Source: Actinomycetes bacterium | GTDB lineage: Bacteria > Actinomycetota > Acidimicrobiia > Acidimicrobiales > JAKAVM01 | Length of the DNA stretch: 45,276 nucleotides | Direction: 5' to 3' | Assembly: GCA_021827485.1 (NCBI GenBank) | Contig: JAKAVM010000106.1 | Span: 1-45,276 of the forward strand | In this document: positions 1-8,900 of the stretch, piece after piece | Position numbering within the stretch: position 1 is the first letter of the stretch | How the letters are laid out: every line of letters starts with the position of its first letter | The notes under the pieces: generated by a model | The model's database searches: none | Told to the model about the DNA's origin: nothing | What the model saw: the letters and a program-made list of their open reading frames with translations, nothing else | Made by a program: the position numbers and the translations under genes

Positions 1-1
1 G

Positions 2-1393
2 CTGCCTAGCGGGGCTGAAACTCCACCAGCGATGTCGCGCGAATCATTTTGGGAACTAATGTCAATGGCAGCCTTGACGGCAAGCACGACCCCTCCGTTT
101 TTCTTTTGGCTTGACCACTGTGGATTTGGAGAGAATTGGGAGAAACCTGAGTGGGGTTCTTCACCATCGTCGTTAGATACTTACGTCAAGAAATCCCGCC
201 CAGATTGGGAGCGATATATACGGCCAGGTCCTAAAGTGAATCCTCGCGTTCTTTTTGAACCTGGAACCAATGCTTTACGTCGCACTCGTGGGGGAGGAAG
301 AGGTATCTTGGCAAATTTATGGCCAAAGCTTGATTTGATCGTGTCGATAGACCAAAGGATAAATGGAGCAGGGATGTATGCCGATATCTTACTTCCTGCT
401 GCTCACGATACCGAGAGGGTGAATCTCCAGTATCCGATAACTCACTCTCTTGAGCTTGCATTTAGCGACAAGGTATCCGATCCGCGAGGTCAAGCACGCT
501 CAGATTGGCAGATCTTCTGTGATATTGCTGATGCAATAGCAACGTATGCAAATGAACACTCGTTTGGAGAAACCTTAGTCGGTAGATTCAGACCACATCG
601 TCTTGGCGACACGGGGGTGATCATGCACAAAGATGGAAGCCTTAGATCAGACGAAGCGCTTCTTGATGAGTTGGTACGCGATAGCGCTCTTTCAGGGGTG
701 TTCGATAAAGATACTTCCCTAACATCGCTTCGCGATAGTGGTTATGCACAAGTAACGGGAAATGGGTCATTACCGTCCGGAAGGATGCTTGGCTCACGGA
801 TAAGAGCCGACGAGACCTTCAGCGCTCAACGATGGAGTGTGGAGGGAGGGATGCCATACGCGACTACGACTGGTAGGGCCACTTTCTATGTAGATCACCC
901 ATGGTTCTTAGAGGCTGGCGAGGAGTTGCCTACTCACAAGGATCCTCCTCGCGTCGGTGGGGATCGTCGTTTTGCGCTTACTGGTGGCCATCCACGTTGG
1001 AGTATCCACGCTTGCAACTCCACCAACCCTGTGATTCTGGAAACCACTAGAGGTCATCCTACTTTGGTCATTAATCCTAGAGACGCGCAAGAACTTCAGA
1101 TTTGTGATGATGATTTAGTACAGGTGGAAAATGACTTAGGCACATTTGTGGTGCACGCTAGGGTTGGATTTGGTTCCCGTCCAGGACAAGTAGTGCTATA
1201 TTCCGCGTGGGAGTCCTATGGATTTAGTAACTGGCAAGATGGGACGATGATAGAAGCAGGCATGGTCAAATGGTTGCATTTAGCTACCGACTGGGGCCAT
1301 TTACGATTCATGCCCGAGCAGTGGCAGCCGTCGCCTTCTGATCGTGCAACGAGAGTTGACTTGAAGAAAGTTCGGGGTCCTATCCGGCCCTAA
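2..1393 (+). CDS. Molybdopterin oxidoreductase, C-terminal part (5' end outside window)
   Basis: The frame is open to the left edge (the codons before the track's Met are all sense), so this is the 3' part of a longer gene. The visible part matches the catalytic subunit of DMSO-reductase-family molybdoenzymes: a central stretch with MYADILLPAAHDTER, where the metal-binding domain normally contacts the cofactor, and a C-terminal molydopterin-dinucleotide-binding barrel with GGHPRWSIHACN, HPTLVINPRDAQELQI and GSRPGQVVLYSAWE. The ending resembles type II members (ethylbenzene dehydrogenase, dimethylsulfide dehydrogenase and nitrate reductase alpha-like), but the substrate cannot be read from this half. 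The N-terminal Fe-S motif and the Mo ligand lie outside the window. The TAA stop is the first base triplet of a 35-bp tandem repeat, so the last residues may have been set by the repeat. Such enzymes work with Fe-S and haem subunits, none of which is visible downstream. Confidence 0.85.
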   Translation: MPSGAETPPAMSRESFWELMSMAALTASTTPPFFFWLDHCGFGENWEKPEWGSSPSSLDTYVKKSRPDWERYIRPGPKVNPRVLFEPGTNALRRTRGGGRGILANLWPKLDLIVSIDQRINGAGMYADILLPAAHDTERVNLQYPITHSLELAFSDKVSDPRGQARSDWQIFCDIADAIATYANEHSFGETLVGRFRPHRLGDTGVIMHKDGSLRSDEALLDELVRDSALSGVFDKDTSLTSLRDSGYAQVTGNGSLPSGRMLGSRIRADETFSAQRWSVEGGMPYATTTGRATFYVDHPWFLEAGEELPTHKDPPRVGGDRRFALTGGHPRWSIHACNSTNPVILETTRGHPTLVINPRDAQELQICDDDLVQVENDLGTFVVHARVGFGSRPGQVVLYSAWESYGFSNWQDGTMIEAGMVKWLHLATDWGHLRFMPEQWQPSPSDRATRVDLKKVRGPIRP

Positions 1394-1530
1394 GTTCCGC
1401 CCCACTGGTAAGGTCTATTCGGCCCTAAGTTCCGCCCCACTGGTAAGGTCTATTCGGCCCTAAGTTCCGCCCCACTGGTAAGGCCAATTTGGTGCTAAGG
1501 TCCACCCCACCAGCAATACCTATTTCGCAG
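1391..1530 (+). repeat. 35-bp tandem repeat array A (about 4 copies)
   Basis: Four head-to-tail units start at 1391, 1426, 1461 and 1496, exactly 35 bases apart, with no spacer between them. The core is TAAGTTCCGCCCCACTGG; the first three copies are almost identical and the fourth (TAAGGTCCACCCCACCAGC) is diverged towards the form seen in array B. Each unit begins with TAA, and the first TAA is the stop codon of the molybdoenzyme gene. The same unit in the same orientation forms array B on the other side of the DUF5674 cassette. Confidence 0.92.
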
Positions 1531-1620
1531 GGTTTCACTATCGACTTTTAGTTTGGAAAAACCTTAGGTGGTACACTAAATCCGATTATTACTTACGAAA
1601 TAGACAAAGGAGGGTCCTGA

Positions 1621-1998
1621 ATGGTTACCCCGCCCGAGCCGATGCAAATGGCAGGCCCAGGTCAAATGGTCAGTCTGGCAGCGCTGCACGAGATAGTTTC
1701 ACGCCAGTTCGGCGACCTAGTGAAGGCGGTGGTTGATGTCGAGAAAGGCACGATGGTGATAGGCGGGGAACTGCACGCCGACGAGGAGGCGTTCTTATTG
1801 GACATCGGCTCTCGCCAGAGCGACTTGTGGGGGATCAATCTTTACCCCGCCCAATACGGTGAACTGGATTGGCTGGAGTTTGATTCGATGATCAACCTGC
1901 GTCCCTCGCAGGGCAACCGATCTCGATCCGTCGAAGACCCCACCATCCGGCACCAAATCACTGAAATTGTCGCGCAGCTGGTAAGAAACGATGGCTGA
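1621..1998 (+). CDS. DUF5674-like protein
   Basis: A 125-residue protein resembling the DUF5674 family, whose hallmark stretch I recognise here as VVDVEKGTMVIGGELHADEE, followed by LWGINLYP, a FDSMINLRPSQGNRS block and VEDP. No catalytic role is established for the family to my knowledge, and none is inferred. There is no signal peptide or membrane segment, so it should be cytoplasmic. A strong ribosome site (AAAGGAGGGT) precedes the ATG by a normal distance; TACACT at 1572 is a possible -10 box without a clear -35. The stop overlaps the next gene by 8 bases, so the two are probably translationally coupled. The gene is visibly richer in GC than its neighbours (about 60% in the first 60 bases by hand count) and sits between two copies of the same repeat array, which suggests acquisition as a unit. 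Confidence 0.75.
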   Translation: MVTPPEPMQMAGPGQMVSLAALHEIVSRQFGDLVKAVVDVEKGTMVIGGELHADEEAFLLDIGSRQSDLWGINLYPAQYGELDWLEFDSMINLRPSQGNRSRSVEDPTIRHQITEIVAQLVRNDG

Positions 1999-2350
1999 AG
2001 ATAATCTGTCCACTCAGACGCTGCCCCTTGGACATTCCGGGTTGGTCGGGGGGCGCTGGGAGCAACTCACCTTGGTAGAGCAACTTGGCAACATCGGTTC
2101 AGAAGTCGGTAGGGCCATCAGAGCGAAGTCTGCAGGGAATAATGAACGATCTCAGGCTGCATTCTATCGGGCCCTCGAACTATTCGATGCGACTGCCGTT
2201 TGTACCCGGTCGGCGGCTCGACGCGAAGTCCTCCGCGCCCGGGAAGTCGTCTGTGATTATCTGGTCGGCGACAACGACTATAACTCGGATGCCTCATCGT
2301 TGGAGGCGTACTTCATCCCGTTCGCAATGGCCGCTCGCTCCGGGAGGTAA
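1991..2350 (+). CDS. Small conserved protein, partner of the DUF5674-like gene
   Basis: A 119-residue soluble protein. From WEQLTLVEQLGNIGSEVGRA through RSQAAFYRALELFD to LRAREVVCDYLVGDN and YFIPFAMAARS it resembles a widespread family of short helical proteins (W..L.L.EQLANIGSEV..A form) with no function known to me. The ATG lies 8 bases inside the DUF5674-like gene. The stop TAA begins the sequence TAAGGTCCACCC, which is also found at 1496 in repeat array A, so this gene too ends at the edge of repeat DNA. The pair could be an antitoxin/toxin-like or accessory cassette; that is only a guess from size, coupling and GC-rich composition. Confidence 0.7.
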   Translation: MAEDNLSTQTLPLGHSGLVGGRWEQLTLVEQLGNIGSEVGRAIRAKSAGNNERSQAAFYRALELFDATAVCTRSAARREVLRAREVVCDYLVGDNDYNSDASSLEAYFIPFAMAARSGR

Positions 2351-2504
2351 GGTCCACCCAGTACTTAGTTGCGCCACTAGCTAAGATGTACCAGGTATTT
2401 AGTCCCGCCCCACCAGCAATACCTATCCGACGCCAAGTTCCGCCCCACCAGCAATACCTATCCGACGCCAAGTTCCGTCCCACCAGCAATACCTATTCGG
2501 CGTT
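2348..2504 (+). repeat. 35-bp tandem repeat array B
   Basis: Clear units start at 2400, 2435 and 2470, 35 bases apart (core AAGTTCCGCCCCACCAGC); decayed units can be followed back through TAGTTGCGCCACTAGC near 2366 and TAAGGTCCACCC at 2348. The unit aligns in the same orientation with array A. The last copy runs into the 3' end of the minus-strand lipoprotein gene and supplies its stop codon (CTA on the + strand at 2493). Confidence 0.9.
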
Positions 2505-3734
2505 TGCAAATGTTAATATAACAATTTTCGAAACGGAACTATCGCCTTGAATGACATCAACTGTTCCAACAAGTTCAGTTCCTGATGGGTTCCAAGAACT
2601 GTCCGCGCAAATAACCCTTAGATTGCTGGACGAAGTTTGCGAGGAAGGTGAGTTGAAGAAGGTAATCTGTTTTTTCCCGGTTCCATTGGCATTCATAAGC
2701 CACCAATCAGTTCGTAGGGTCAGTCCCCAATTGGAGGCTGGGGTAAATGGCTCTCCTTGGCTAGTGATCCAAGCAATGTGTTTCCCGTCAGGAGTCATTG
2801 AAGCATGTTCATTCCAAGAACTTGTATTTGGAGTCAATAATACTGGGCTCTGCTGGCTTGCCGGATACCACTCCCATATTCCAAGCGCACATGCCTTGCA
2901 TGAGTTCTCATAAGGGCTATTCATGTTTGAAGAGAAAATCAACTCACCATTAGGTGTAAAACCATGCGTCTCATAAAAGGTACTCCGGTCAGAAATGCCA
3001 GGCCTAAACACTTTCTCTTCAGACAAATATGGGCGCCCTGAAGGGTCTATTTGGAACCTGGCAATATGAATATCCCATTGCCGAGTGAAGGTACCTGCAC
3101 CTCTGTCATAGCCTGCCCAAGCTAACTCTTGTCCATTTCGGGAAAATTGTGGATGTAAGATAGCATCGCCACGCGAGATATGAGTTAGCTGATAAAAACT
3201 CTTTCCATCTGGGGTTGCGGCCCACAAATTATTGTCGAATCCTGCTCCGCCTTGGGCAAGTTGAGGAGGTACGTAACCTAGTGAGGGATCTTCGGATTGG
3301 AAAATAATGAAATTACCATTTGGTGCCCATAACGGAATATCATTACTCAGGTGTGCTATCTGGTTGCTCGTACAGGTCAAGCACCGAGGGTTGCTTCCAC
3401 TAGCGCTAGATGTGTATATATCTGCATAACGTGTACCACTTACAATATGATCATCTAGACTATAGGCAATTGGCCCCTGTGGACTCCACGAGACGCGTCC
3501 GCCATATTTATTCACCAAGACTCTTACTCCCACCACAGGAGAACCAGGCCATCCGTTAGTTGGGAACAGTGAGGTTGTCTGTGTCGGACTAAGAGTCAGC
3601 GGAGTAGTCCGACCTACGTTATTGCGAGATAGTAGCCTGCGTAACAAGTGGTGACCGCAGGATGTCGAACTTAGCGCCGCTAATAGCAAAAAGGAGAAAA
3701 TGATAAAGCCAGACTTTGTCTTTTGAAGTTGCAC
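2493..3734 (-). CDS. TolB-like beta-propeller lipoprotein
   Basis: A 413-residue exported protein. The N-terminus has a hydrophobic stretch followed by a lipobox-like ALSSTSC, so it is probably a membrane-anchored lipoprotein on the outer face of the membrane. The body holds repeated WD40-like/PD40 blades of the TolB type, such as GQELAWAGYDRG, MTPDGKHIAWIT and PNGNFIIFQSED. It lacks enzyme motifs and is likely a binding or scaffold propeller. The GTG start is preceded by TAGTAT and six bases, with no Shine-Dalgarno sequence, which fits leaderless translation. The final residues (NAE) and the stop lie in the last copy of the 35-bp repeat, so the C-terminus may have been altered by the array. 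Confidence 0.75.
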   Translation of the reverse strand: MQLQKTKSGFIIFSFLLLAALSSTSCGHHLLRRLLSRNNVGRTTPLTLSPTQTTSLFPTNGWPGSPVVGVRVLVNKYGGRVSWSPQGPIAYSLDDHIVSGTRYADIYTSSASGSNPRCLTCTSNQIAHLSNDIPLWAPNGNFIIFQSEDPSLGYVPPQLAQGGAGFDNNLWAATPDGKSFYQLTHISRGDAILHPQFSRNGQELAWAGYDRGAGTFTRQWDIHIARFQIDPSGRPYLSEEKVFRPGISDRSTFYETHGFTPNGELIFSSNMNSPYENSCKACALGIWEWYPASQQSPVLLTPNTSSWNEHASMTPDGKHIAWITSQGEPFTPASNWGLTLRTDWWLMNANGTGKKQITFFNSPSSQTSSSNLRVICADSSWNPSGTELVGTVDVIQGDSSVSKIVILTFANAE

Positions 3735-3740
3735 GCTTCT

Positions 3741-3746
3741 ATACTA
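3741..3746 (-). promoter_or_regulatory. -10 box of a predicted leaderless promoter for the TolB-like gene
   Basis: Read on the minus strand the sequence is TAGTAT-AGAAGC-GTG: a good -10 hexamer, six bases, then the start codon, with no Shine-Dalgarno sequence. Transcription would begin at or next to the G of the start codon. No convincing -35 was found. Confidence 0.45.
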
Positions 3747-3825
3747 ACAAAAAGGACTTGGGCTCTAAGTCCACAAAACTTGCTTGGAGCACAAGAACAA
3801 CTAGTCATCTAGGTTAGGAGGCACC

Positions 3826-4668
3826 TTGATCGAAGGGATTGCCGGAAAGGTTGCGCTCGTTACAGGAGCAGCAAGGCCGCGTAGTATTGGTCGGGCCACA
3901 GCCATTAGATTGGCTCGTGAAGGAGCCGATGTAGCATGCTTGGATATTGCACAACCCTATAGCGACTTTCCAGGATATGGCCTAGGCAGTAAAGATGACC
4001 TCGATGGGCTGGTAGGGGTCATCACTTCACTAGGAAGGCGCTCGATCGCTGTTCAAGCGGATGTTACAAGTAGCAAACAAGTTATTGGTGCAGTTGACAA
4101 AGTATCACGCGAACTAGGTGGAATAAATATTCTGGTAAATTGCGCTGGAGGAGCAGGGTTTGGAATGGGCGCGGGTCCATTGCTAACTTTATCGGAGTCA
4201 GAGATGCGTAAAGTTATTGACGTCAATCTAATTGGCACTTGGCTAATGTGTAGGTCGGTTGTAAGTAAGATGATCGAAAGTGGAGGGGGAGGCCGGATTG
4301 TCAATATATCGTCACAAGCTGGGAAGCGAGGTTTTCCGCTACTTGGGGCATACTGTGCAGCGAAGGCGGGTGTAATTTTGCTGACACAAGTACTAGCCTT
4401 GGAATTAGGTCCAGCTGGAATTACGGTTAACGCAATTTGTCCAGGTACGGTAGACACAGATCTGCTAAACAAAGATCACCAGTTTGAAAAAATGATGGGT
4501 AGCTTGGAAGCCGGTGGATTTGAAGCATGGGTTCGTCGAGAGATCCCAATAGGGCGAATTGAAGAGCCAGAAGATGTAGCGGGGGCAGTTTGCTTTCTCT
4601 GCAGCAACGATGGTGGATATATTACAGGTGAAGCGCTCAATGTGAGCGGTGGGCAGACAATGGTATGA
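3826..4668 (+). CDS. Short-chain dehydrogenase/reductase (SDR)
   Basis: A 280-residue classical SDR that would reduce or oxidise a carbonyl/alcohol with a nicotinamide cofactor. The Rossmann start is VALVTGAARPRSIGRA; an Asp ends the second strand (ACLDIA), which favours NAD(H). NCAGG is the NNAG-type motif, the catalytic Ser is in VNISSQAG (about residue 158) and the YxxxK pair is in GAYCAAKAG (about 175-179). The extra segment after the second strand (PGYGLGSKDDLDGL) recalls the insertion of mycofactocin-coupled SDRs, but the glycine motif is not typical and no mycofactocin gene is in view. The TTG start follows a good site (TAGGAGGCACC). The stop overlaps the next gene as ATGA, so the two form an operon. 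Confidence 0.9.
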   Translation: MIEGIAGKVALVTGAARPRSIGRATAIRLAREGADVACLDIAQPYSDFPGYGLGSKDDLDGLVGVITSLGRRSIAVQADVTSSKQVIGAVDKVSRELGGINILVNCAGGAGFGMGAGPLLTLSESEMRKVIDVNLIGTWLMCRSVVSKMIESGGGGRIVNISSQAGKRGFPLLGAYCAAKAGVILLTQVLALELGPAGITVNAICPGTVDTDLLNKDHQFEKMMGSLEAGGFEAWVRREIPIGRIEEPEDVAGAVCFLCSNDGGYITGEALNVSGGQTMV

Positions 4669-5588
4669 CCAAGAGTGTCGAAATAGCAATAGAAGATAGC
4701 CAGTTCGGAACCCTTGTATTCGATGCAATTACAGAAGGTGACCCTAATGGGCGGCCCGTTATTTTGTTGCACGGCTTTCCCCAAACATCGCAATTGTGGA
4801 AGTCTCAGTTGTCTGGACTGGCCCAGGCTGGTTATTTCGCAATCGCGATTGATCAAAGAGGTTATTCACCAAGGGCTAGGCCTGAATCAATTGAAGCATA
4901 TCGTAGCGAATTTCTAACTAGAGATATTCTCTCGATTGCCGATACGTTAGGATTTGACAGATTTCACTTAGTTGGTCACGACTGGGGTGGAGTAGTGGCG
5001 TGGCATATTGCATGCCGTCATGGGGATAGGCTTCTGTCAGTAAATATACTTTCTACCCCTCATCCGGTTGCTTTGGCCAGGGCTATTATTGGCTCGGATG
5101 ATCTAAATGTGTCGCCAGAAGAAGTTCTATTGGAGCGAGGAGATTTGTTGACCGATCAAGCTAAGCGGTCGTCATATATGGAGTTTTTCAGACGCGAAGG
5201 CTCTGAGGATGACCTGCTTGCTAATGAAATGACTGGATTGAAACTTCTACTAGAAGCAAGCGGTCTATCTCAGGAGATGGCAGCCCCATATTTGAAAGTC
5301 CTTGGCAACAAAGCTGCTCTACGAGCTGGACTCAATTGGTACCGTGCAACGGATTTGAGTTCAATCCAAGATCTTGGTGCGACTAAGGTACCCACGCTGT
5401 TTATCTGGAGCACGGGCGACATAGCACTTGGCCCGGACCCAGCCTATGCGACTAAGTCTTACGTAGAAGGACCTTATAGATTTGAGGTTTTGGAGGGAGT
5501 TTCGCATTGGATAGCTGACGAAGTTCCCGATAAAGTTACAGAACTTCTGCTAGGTCATATTGGGACTTATAACTCTCCTGACAAGTAA
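4665..5588 (+). CDS. Alpha/beta hydrolase, epoxide hydrolase or haloalkane dehalogenase type
   Basis: A 307-residue cytoplasmic alpha/beta hydrolase. HGFPQT forms the oxyanion-hole motif after the first core strand, GHDWGG holds an aspartate nucleophile (about residue 106) instead of serine, and a late GVSHW supplies the catalytic histidine (about 280). An Asp nucleophile in this motif is characteristic of epoxide hydrolases, haloalkane dehalogenases and fluoroacetate dehalogenases; the cap-domain residues that separate these were not resolved. The gene starts inside the SDR stop codon (ATGA), so hydrolase and dehydrogenase are made together and may process the same small molecule in succession. 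Confidence 0.88.
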   Translation: MTKSVEIAIEDSQFGTLVFDAITEGDPNGRPVILLHGFPQTSQLWKSQLSGLAQAGYFAIAIDQRGYSPRARPESIEAYRSEFLTRDILSIADTLGFDRFHLVGHDWGGVVAWHIACRHGDRLLSVNILSTPHPVALARAIIGSDDLNVSPEEVLLERGDLLTDQAKRSSYMEFFRREGSEDDLLANEMTGLKLLLEASGLSQEMAAPYLKVLGNKAALRAGLNWYRATDLSSIQDLGATKVPTLFIWSTGDIALGPDPAYATKSYVEGPYRFEVLEGVSHWIADEVPDKVTELLLGHIGTYNSPDK

Positions 5589-5601
5589 GTCCCTATCTGA
5601 G

Positions 5602-5676
5602 TCGGGGTGCCGGGATTCGAACCCGGGACCTCCTGCTCCCAAAGCAGGCGCGCTAACCAAGCTGCGCTACACCCCG
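5602..5676 (-). tRNA. tRNA-Pro (anticodon TGG)
   Basis: A complete cloverleaf of 75 bases reads on the minus strand. The acceptor stem is CGGGGTG pairing with CACCCCG, discriminator A; the anticodon arm is CCTGC-TTTGGGA-GCAGG with anticodon TGG; the T arm is CCGGG-TTCGAAT-CCCGG. The 3' CCA is not encoded. It follows the hydrolase gene on the opposite strand, and two ORF-track entries over it are shadows. Confidence 0.97.
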
Positions 5677-5926
5677 AATAAGCAAAGTTCCCGTCTAAAC
5701 CACAGCGACCGCATAGGGTGTTGCCGCACGAGAATTTTTGAGGGAACACATATACTCTACGCTCAATTGAACAAAATACCAAAGTTGAAGAGGTCTAATT
5801 TTACAAACAGGGGTCGTGGAGGCAGATTCTGATTTTTTGCCTAGTACTCAGACGCAAAAGGGCCAAAATGTCTCAGTGATCTAGTACATTGACTGATATG
5901 TTCTCTCAAAAAGCACCGGCCGAAAT
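5677..5926. other. Intergenic region between tRNA-Pro and addB
   Basis: About 250 bases that should hold the upstream promoter of tRNA-Pro (minus strand) and that of the addB-addA operon (plus strand). No convincing -35/-10 pair could be fixed for either. A 28-codon ORF begins with ATG at 5898, overlaps the proposed addB start in another frame and lacks a clear ribosome site; it is not called as a gene. Confidence 0.4.
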
Positions 5927-8900
5927 TTGCCACGAGACTTCCAAGGCACCGGACCTTCCCAAGCAATTGAAGGTAGTCGGTTGATCTACTTAGTCGAGCG
6001 AGCATCCGAAGCCCAAAGTGTGATTGGTCAGATTATTTCAAAGGCAAAGAGCGACGACCCGATGTCTCCGGTCACAGTTGTAGTCAATAACCGGATTGCC
6101 CAAATCAAACTAAGGCGTAATTTGGCTCTGGAGGCGACAAGTGCAACTGGTTTGAACAAGCCAAACGTTACGAACGTACAATTTACTCACTTTGACTCAA
6201 TCGTTCGCTCATTTTATGGGAGATTATATGCTAACAGTTCCACCGATATACCTATTGAGAGCCTTAGCACACAAAGTCAGAGAAATGCTTGTTTGATAAG
6301 AGCACTTCAAGCTCGTGGCATACCAGTAGCCAACTTTAGAGGGACCAGTTCATCGCTGGGTCAACTATATTCAACAATGGAACAAATATCGTTTGCCGAT
6401 CCACAAGTATTGTCTAAGTTAGGTAGCAATAGCGAACTAGCTAAGTTGTATGCAACATTTTGTGATATGCTTAGAAATAAGTCATTGATCTTGTTGGGAG
6501 ATATCTATAATAAAGTCTTGAAGAAGCTTGCTGACAAACAAGACCCTCTGGTGAATAGTGAGGCTTTTGGGAGAAGCTTTTTCGGTGAATTCGGGGAATT
6601 AGTGTTCTATCTTGCGCGCACTTCTAACTATCTGACCGATAATCTAATTCTCGCTATTTATGAGTGGTACCAAAGAATGAGGCCGCAATATGACGGTGAA
6701 ATTTCGCTCGTTTTTCAGACAGTCTTAGGGCAAGGGGAAGATTTGCAGGAAGATAAGTTACACTCACTTTTCTTGAGGGAAGATAATGATGGTGAAGCTC
6801 CGGCAGAGATGCCACCAAACTCCAATGAAGTAGTGGTAAATATTCTGAGTACACCTGAACCTGATGAAGAAGTTCGAGCGGTGGTACGCAGAATATTGGA
6901 TTCAGTGCAACTTGGCACCCCAATTCATCAAATCGCATTGTTTTACAGTTCTACGAATCCATACAAACAGCTTATCCATGATCAGCTTACCGGGGCGGCA
7001 ATACCGTTCAATGGTGCCGTGCAGAATTCACTGGCTCAAGTGAATATTGGAAAGTTCGTATTAGGACTTTTTGATTTTATCTCCAATGACTTCCATATTC
7101 GTAGGTTTGCCGATTGGATTGTTGCTAGCAATTTACGACCACGTATTCAAGAATCGACTTCAATGCAAGTCTCGGCCTTTACGATAGCCAAGCAGCTTAC
7201 TATTGCAGAGTTTGAACTTGGGAGTGACGTAAAATCTACACTTGAAAATATTCAGATCTGGCTCGCGAGAAAATGCAATTCAAGTCGAGCTATGGCGAAT
7301 GTATCGCAAGAGGAGCAAATAATACTCTCGCTGACACATCTGTTGGTAAAGCAGCTCACCTACTCTTTTGGGAAACTGACTCAGGCTAGCACTTGGAGCG
7401 AACTTTCGAGCTTTCTAATTAGGATCGTTGATTACTTTTTCCCCGATGATGTCATACCTGAAGAAAAAGTCAAATTACAAATAGGCAGGGTCATCGACGC
7501 TATTGATGAACTATCCTCTAACGATCAGTCTGGAATCAACCTTGATCTAGTCATGGCTGGTGCAATTCTCAATTGCAATTTAGAAAGTGCTAAAGAGCGT
7601 CATGGTCTGTTGGGAAGTGGGATAACGGTAGGTCCTTTAGGAATGGTTGACGAGGTTCATTGGGAAGAGACATTCTTGCTTGGATGCACGGATGGTTGGC
7701 TGCCTTTTAGGGAAAGAGGAACCCCACTTTTCCAGGAGGAAAGTGATGTATTAGCGAAGTTTGAGATTAGCAGTCCCAATGCTGAAATATTCAATCAGTG
7801 GAAGAGTTTGCATCTTTTACTTGCAAACTCCAATAAGTGCACTTTATCATTCCCGCGCTCAAAGCAGTTAGACGCTTCAATATCTTATCCGTCTCTGTGG
7901 TTAGCTGAGTTGGCAGATACAGTATCGGCCACCAACCAGACGATGACTGAAGGTTCTCGCTCACCTGTGTCTACCCCTTCTTTTAGAATTATCTGCGAGC
8001 AAATCGATAATTTTCAAACAGATAGACTTAGCCCAATATCGCTTCAGGATTTTGATATAACCTCCGTAGAAAATTGGAACTCTCAAGGAAATAAGCTCTC
8101 AACTCACTATCTAAGCAAGATAGAAAGTAGTTTTGCCAGAGTAATTGAATGTAGGCAGAGACGTAAGTCAGGTTCGATTTCCGAGTGGGAGGGTAGCTTA
8201 GCAGCTGACAAGAGCTTATTAGAGATGCCAGTATCGGCTAGCCGACTTATCAAGTACTTGTCCTGTCCTTTTTCTTACTTCCTATCCAACATCTTGAAGA
8301 TTTCTACTCTCGAACCTGACGATCTACAGTTTGGTTTTAGTGCACTTCAGCGAGGTCAGCTAATTCATGAAATCTTGGACAAAGTCTATTCACGCTGCTT
8401 TTTGAGCACAACAGATAGCACTAGCAATGAAGTTTTAGAATTATTTGCTCTCATAGCCTCGAAAGATGAGGTCGCTAAAGGGATGTCGGGCACTCTTGAA
8501 ATGGCGCTCAGGAACCTCGAAGATGTAGCGGCGGAGATTGATAAAGGTAATAATTATGCGCACGCCTCTCTTCCTCTGATACTTAAGCAAGAACTCTTCG
8601 GGCAGATCGTGGCAGAAGTTCGCAAGTATATTATCTGGGATTTTGAGCAACGTAACTGTTCGGGTAATTTCCCGATTGGTTGTGAAGTTTGCTTTGACCA
8701 GAAATGTGAATCAAGCACTGCTCAGTGCACTGACGACATTGCATGGCGGGGAAGAATAGATAGAATCGATTACAACTCGGAAACTGGATTTGAGGTAATT
8801 GACTACAAGACAGGAATGAAGAATTCTCACTCTTCGGGATCGTTCAGTAATGACCTTGATACCAATTCACTCCAGCTGGCAGTTTATATTCAAGCACTAG

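Noticed and set aside
1391-1530. 35-bp repeat array as a CRISPR
   Set aside because: Units are directly head to tail with no unique spacers, and no cas gene is near.
5602-5676. tRNA-Pro as an attachment site of a genomic island
   Set aside because: No integrase and no repeated tRNA 3' end is visible in the window.
5560-5832. ORFs of 90 and 71 residues over the tRNA region
   Set aside because: They are read through the tRNA-Pro gene, lack ribosome sites and resemble translated tRNA.
5898-5984. 28-codon ORF before addB, possible frameshifted addB start
   Set aside because: No ribosome site, and joining it to addB by a frameshift does not give a better N-terminus.
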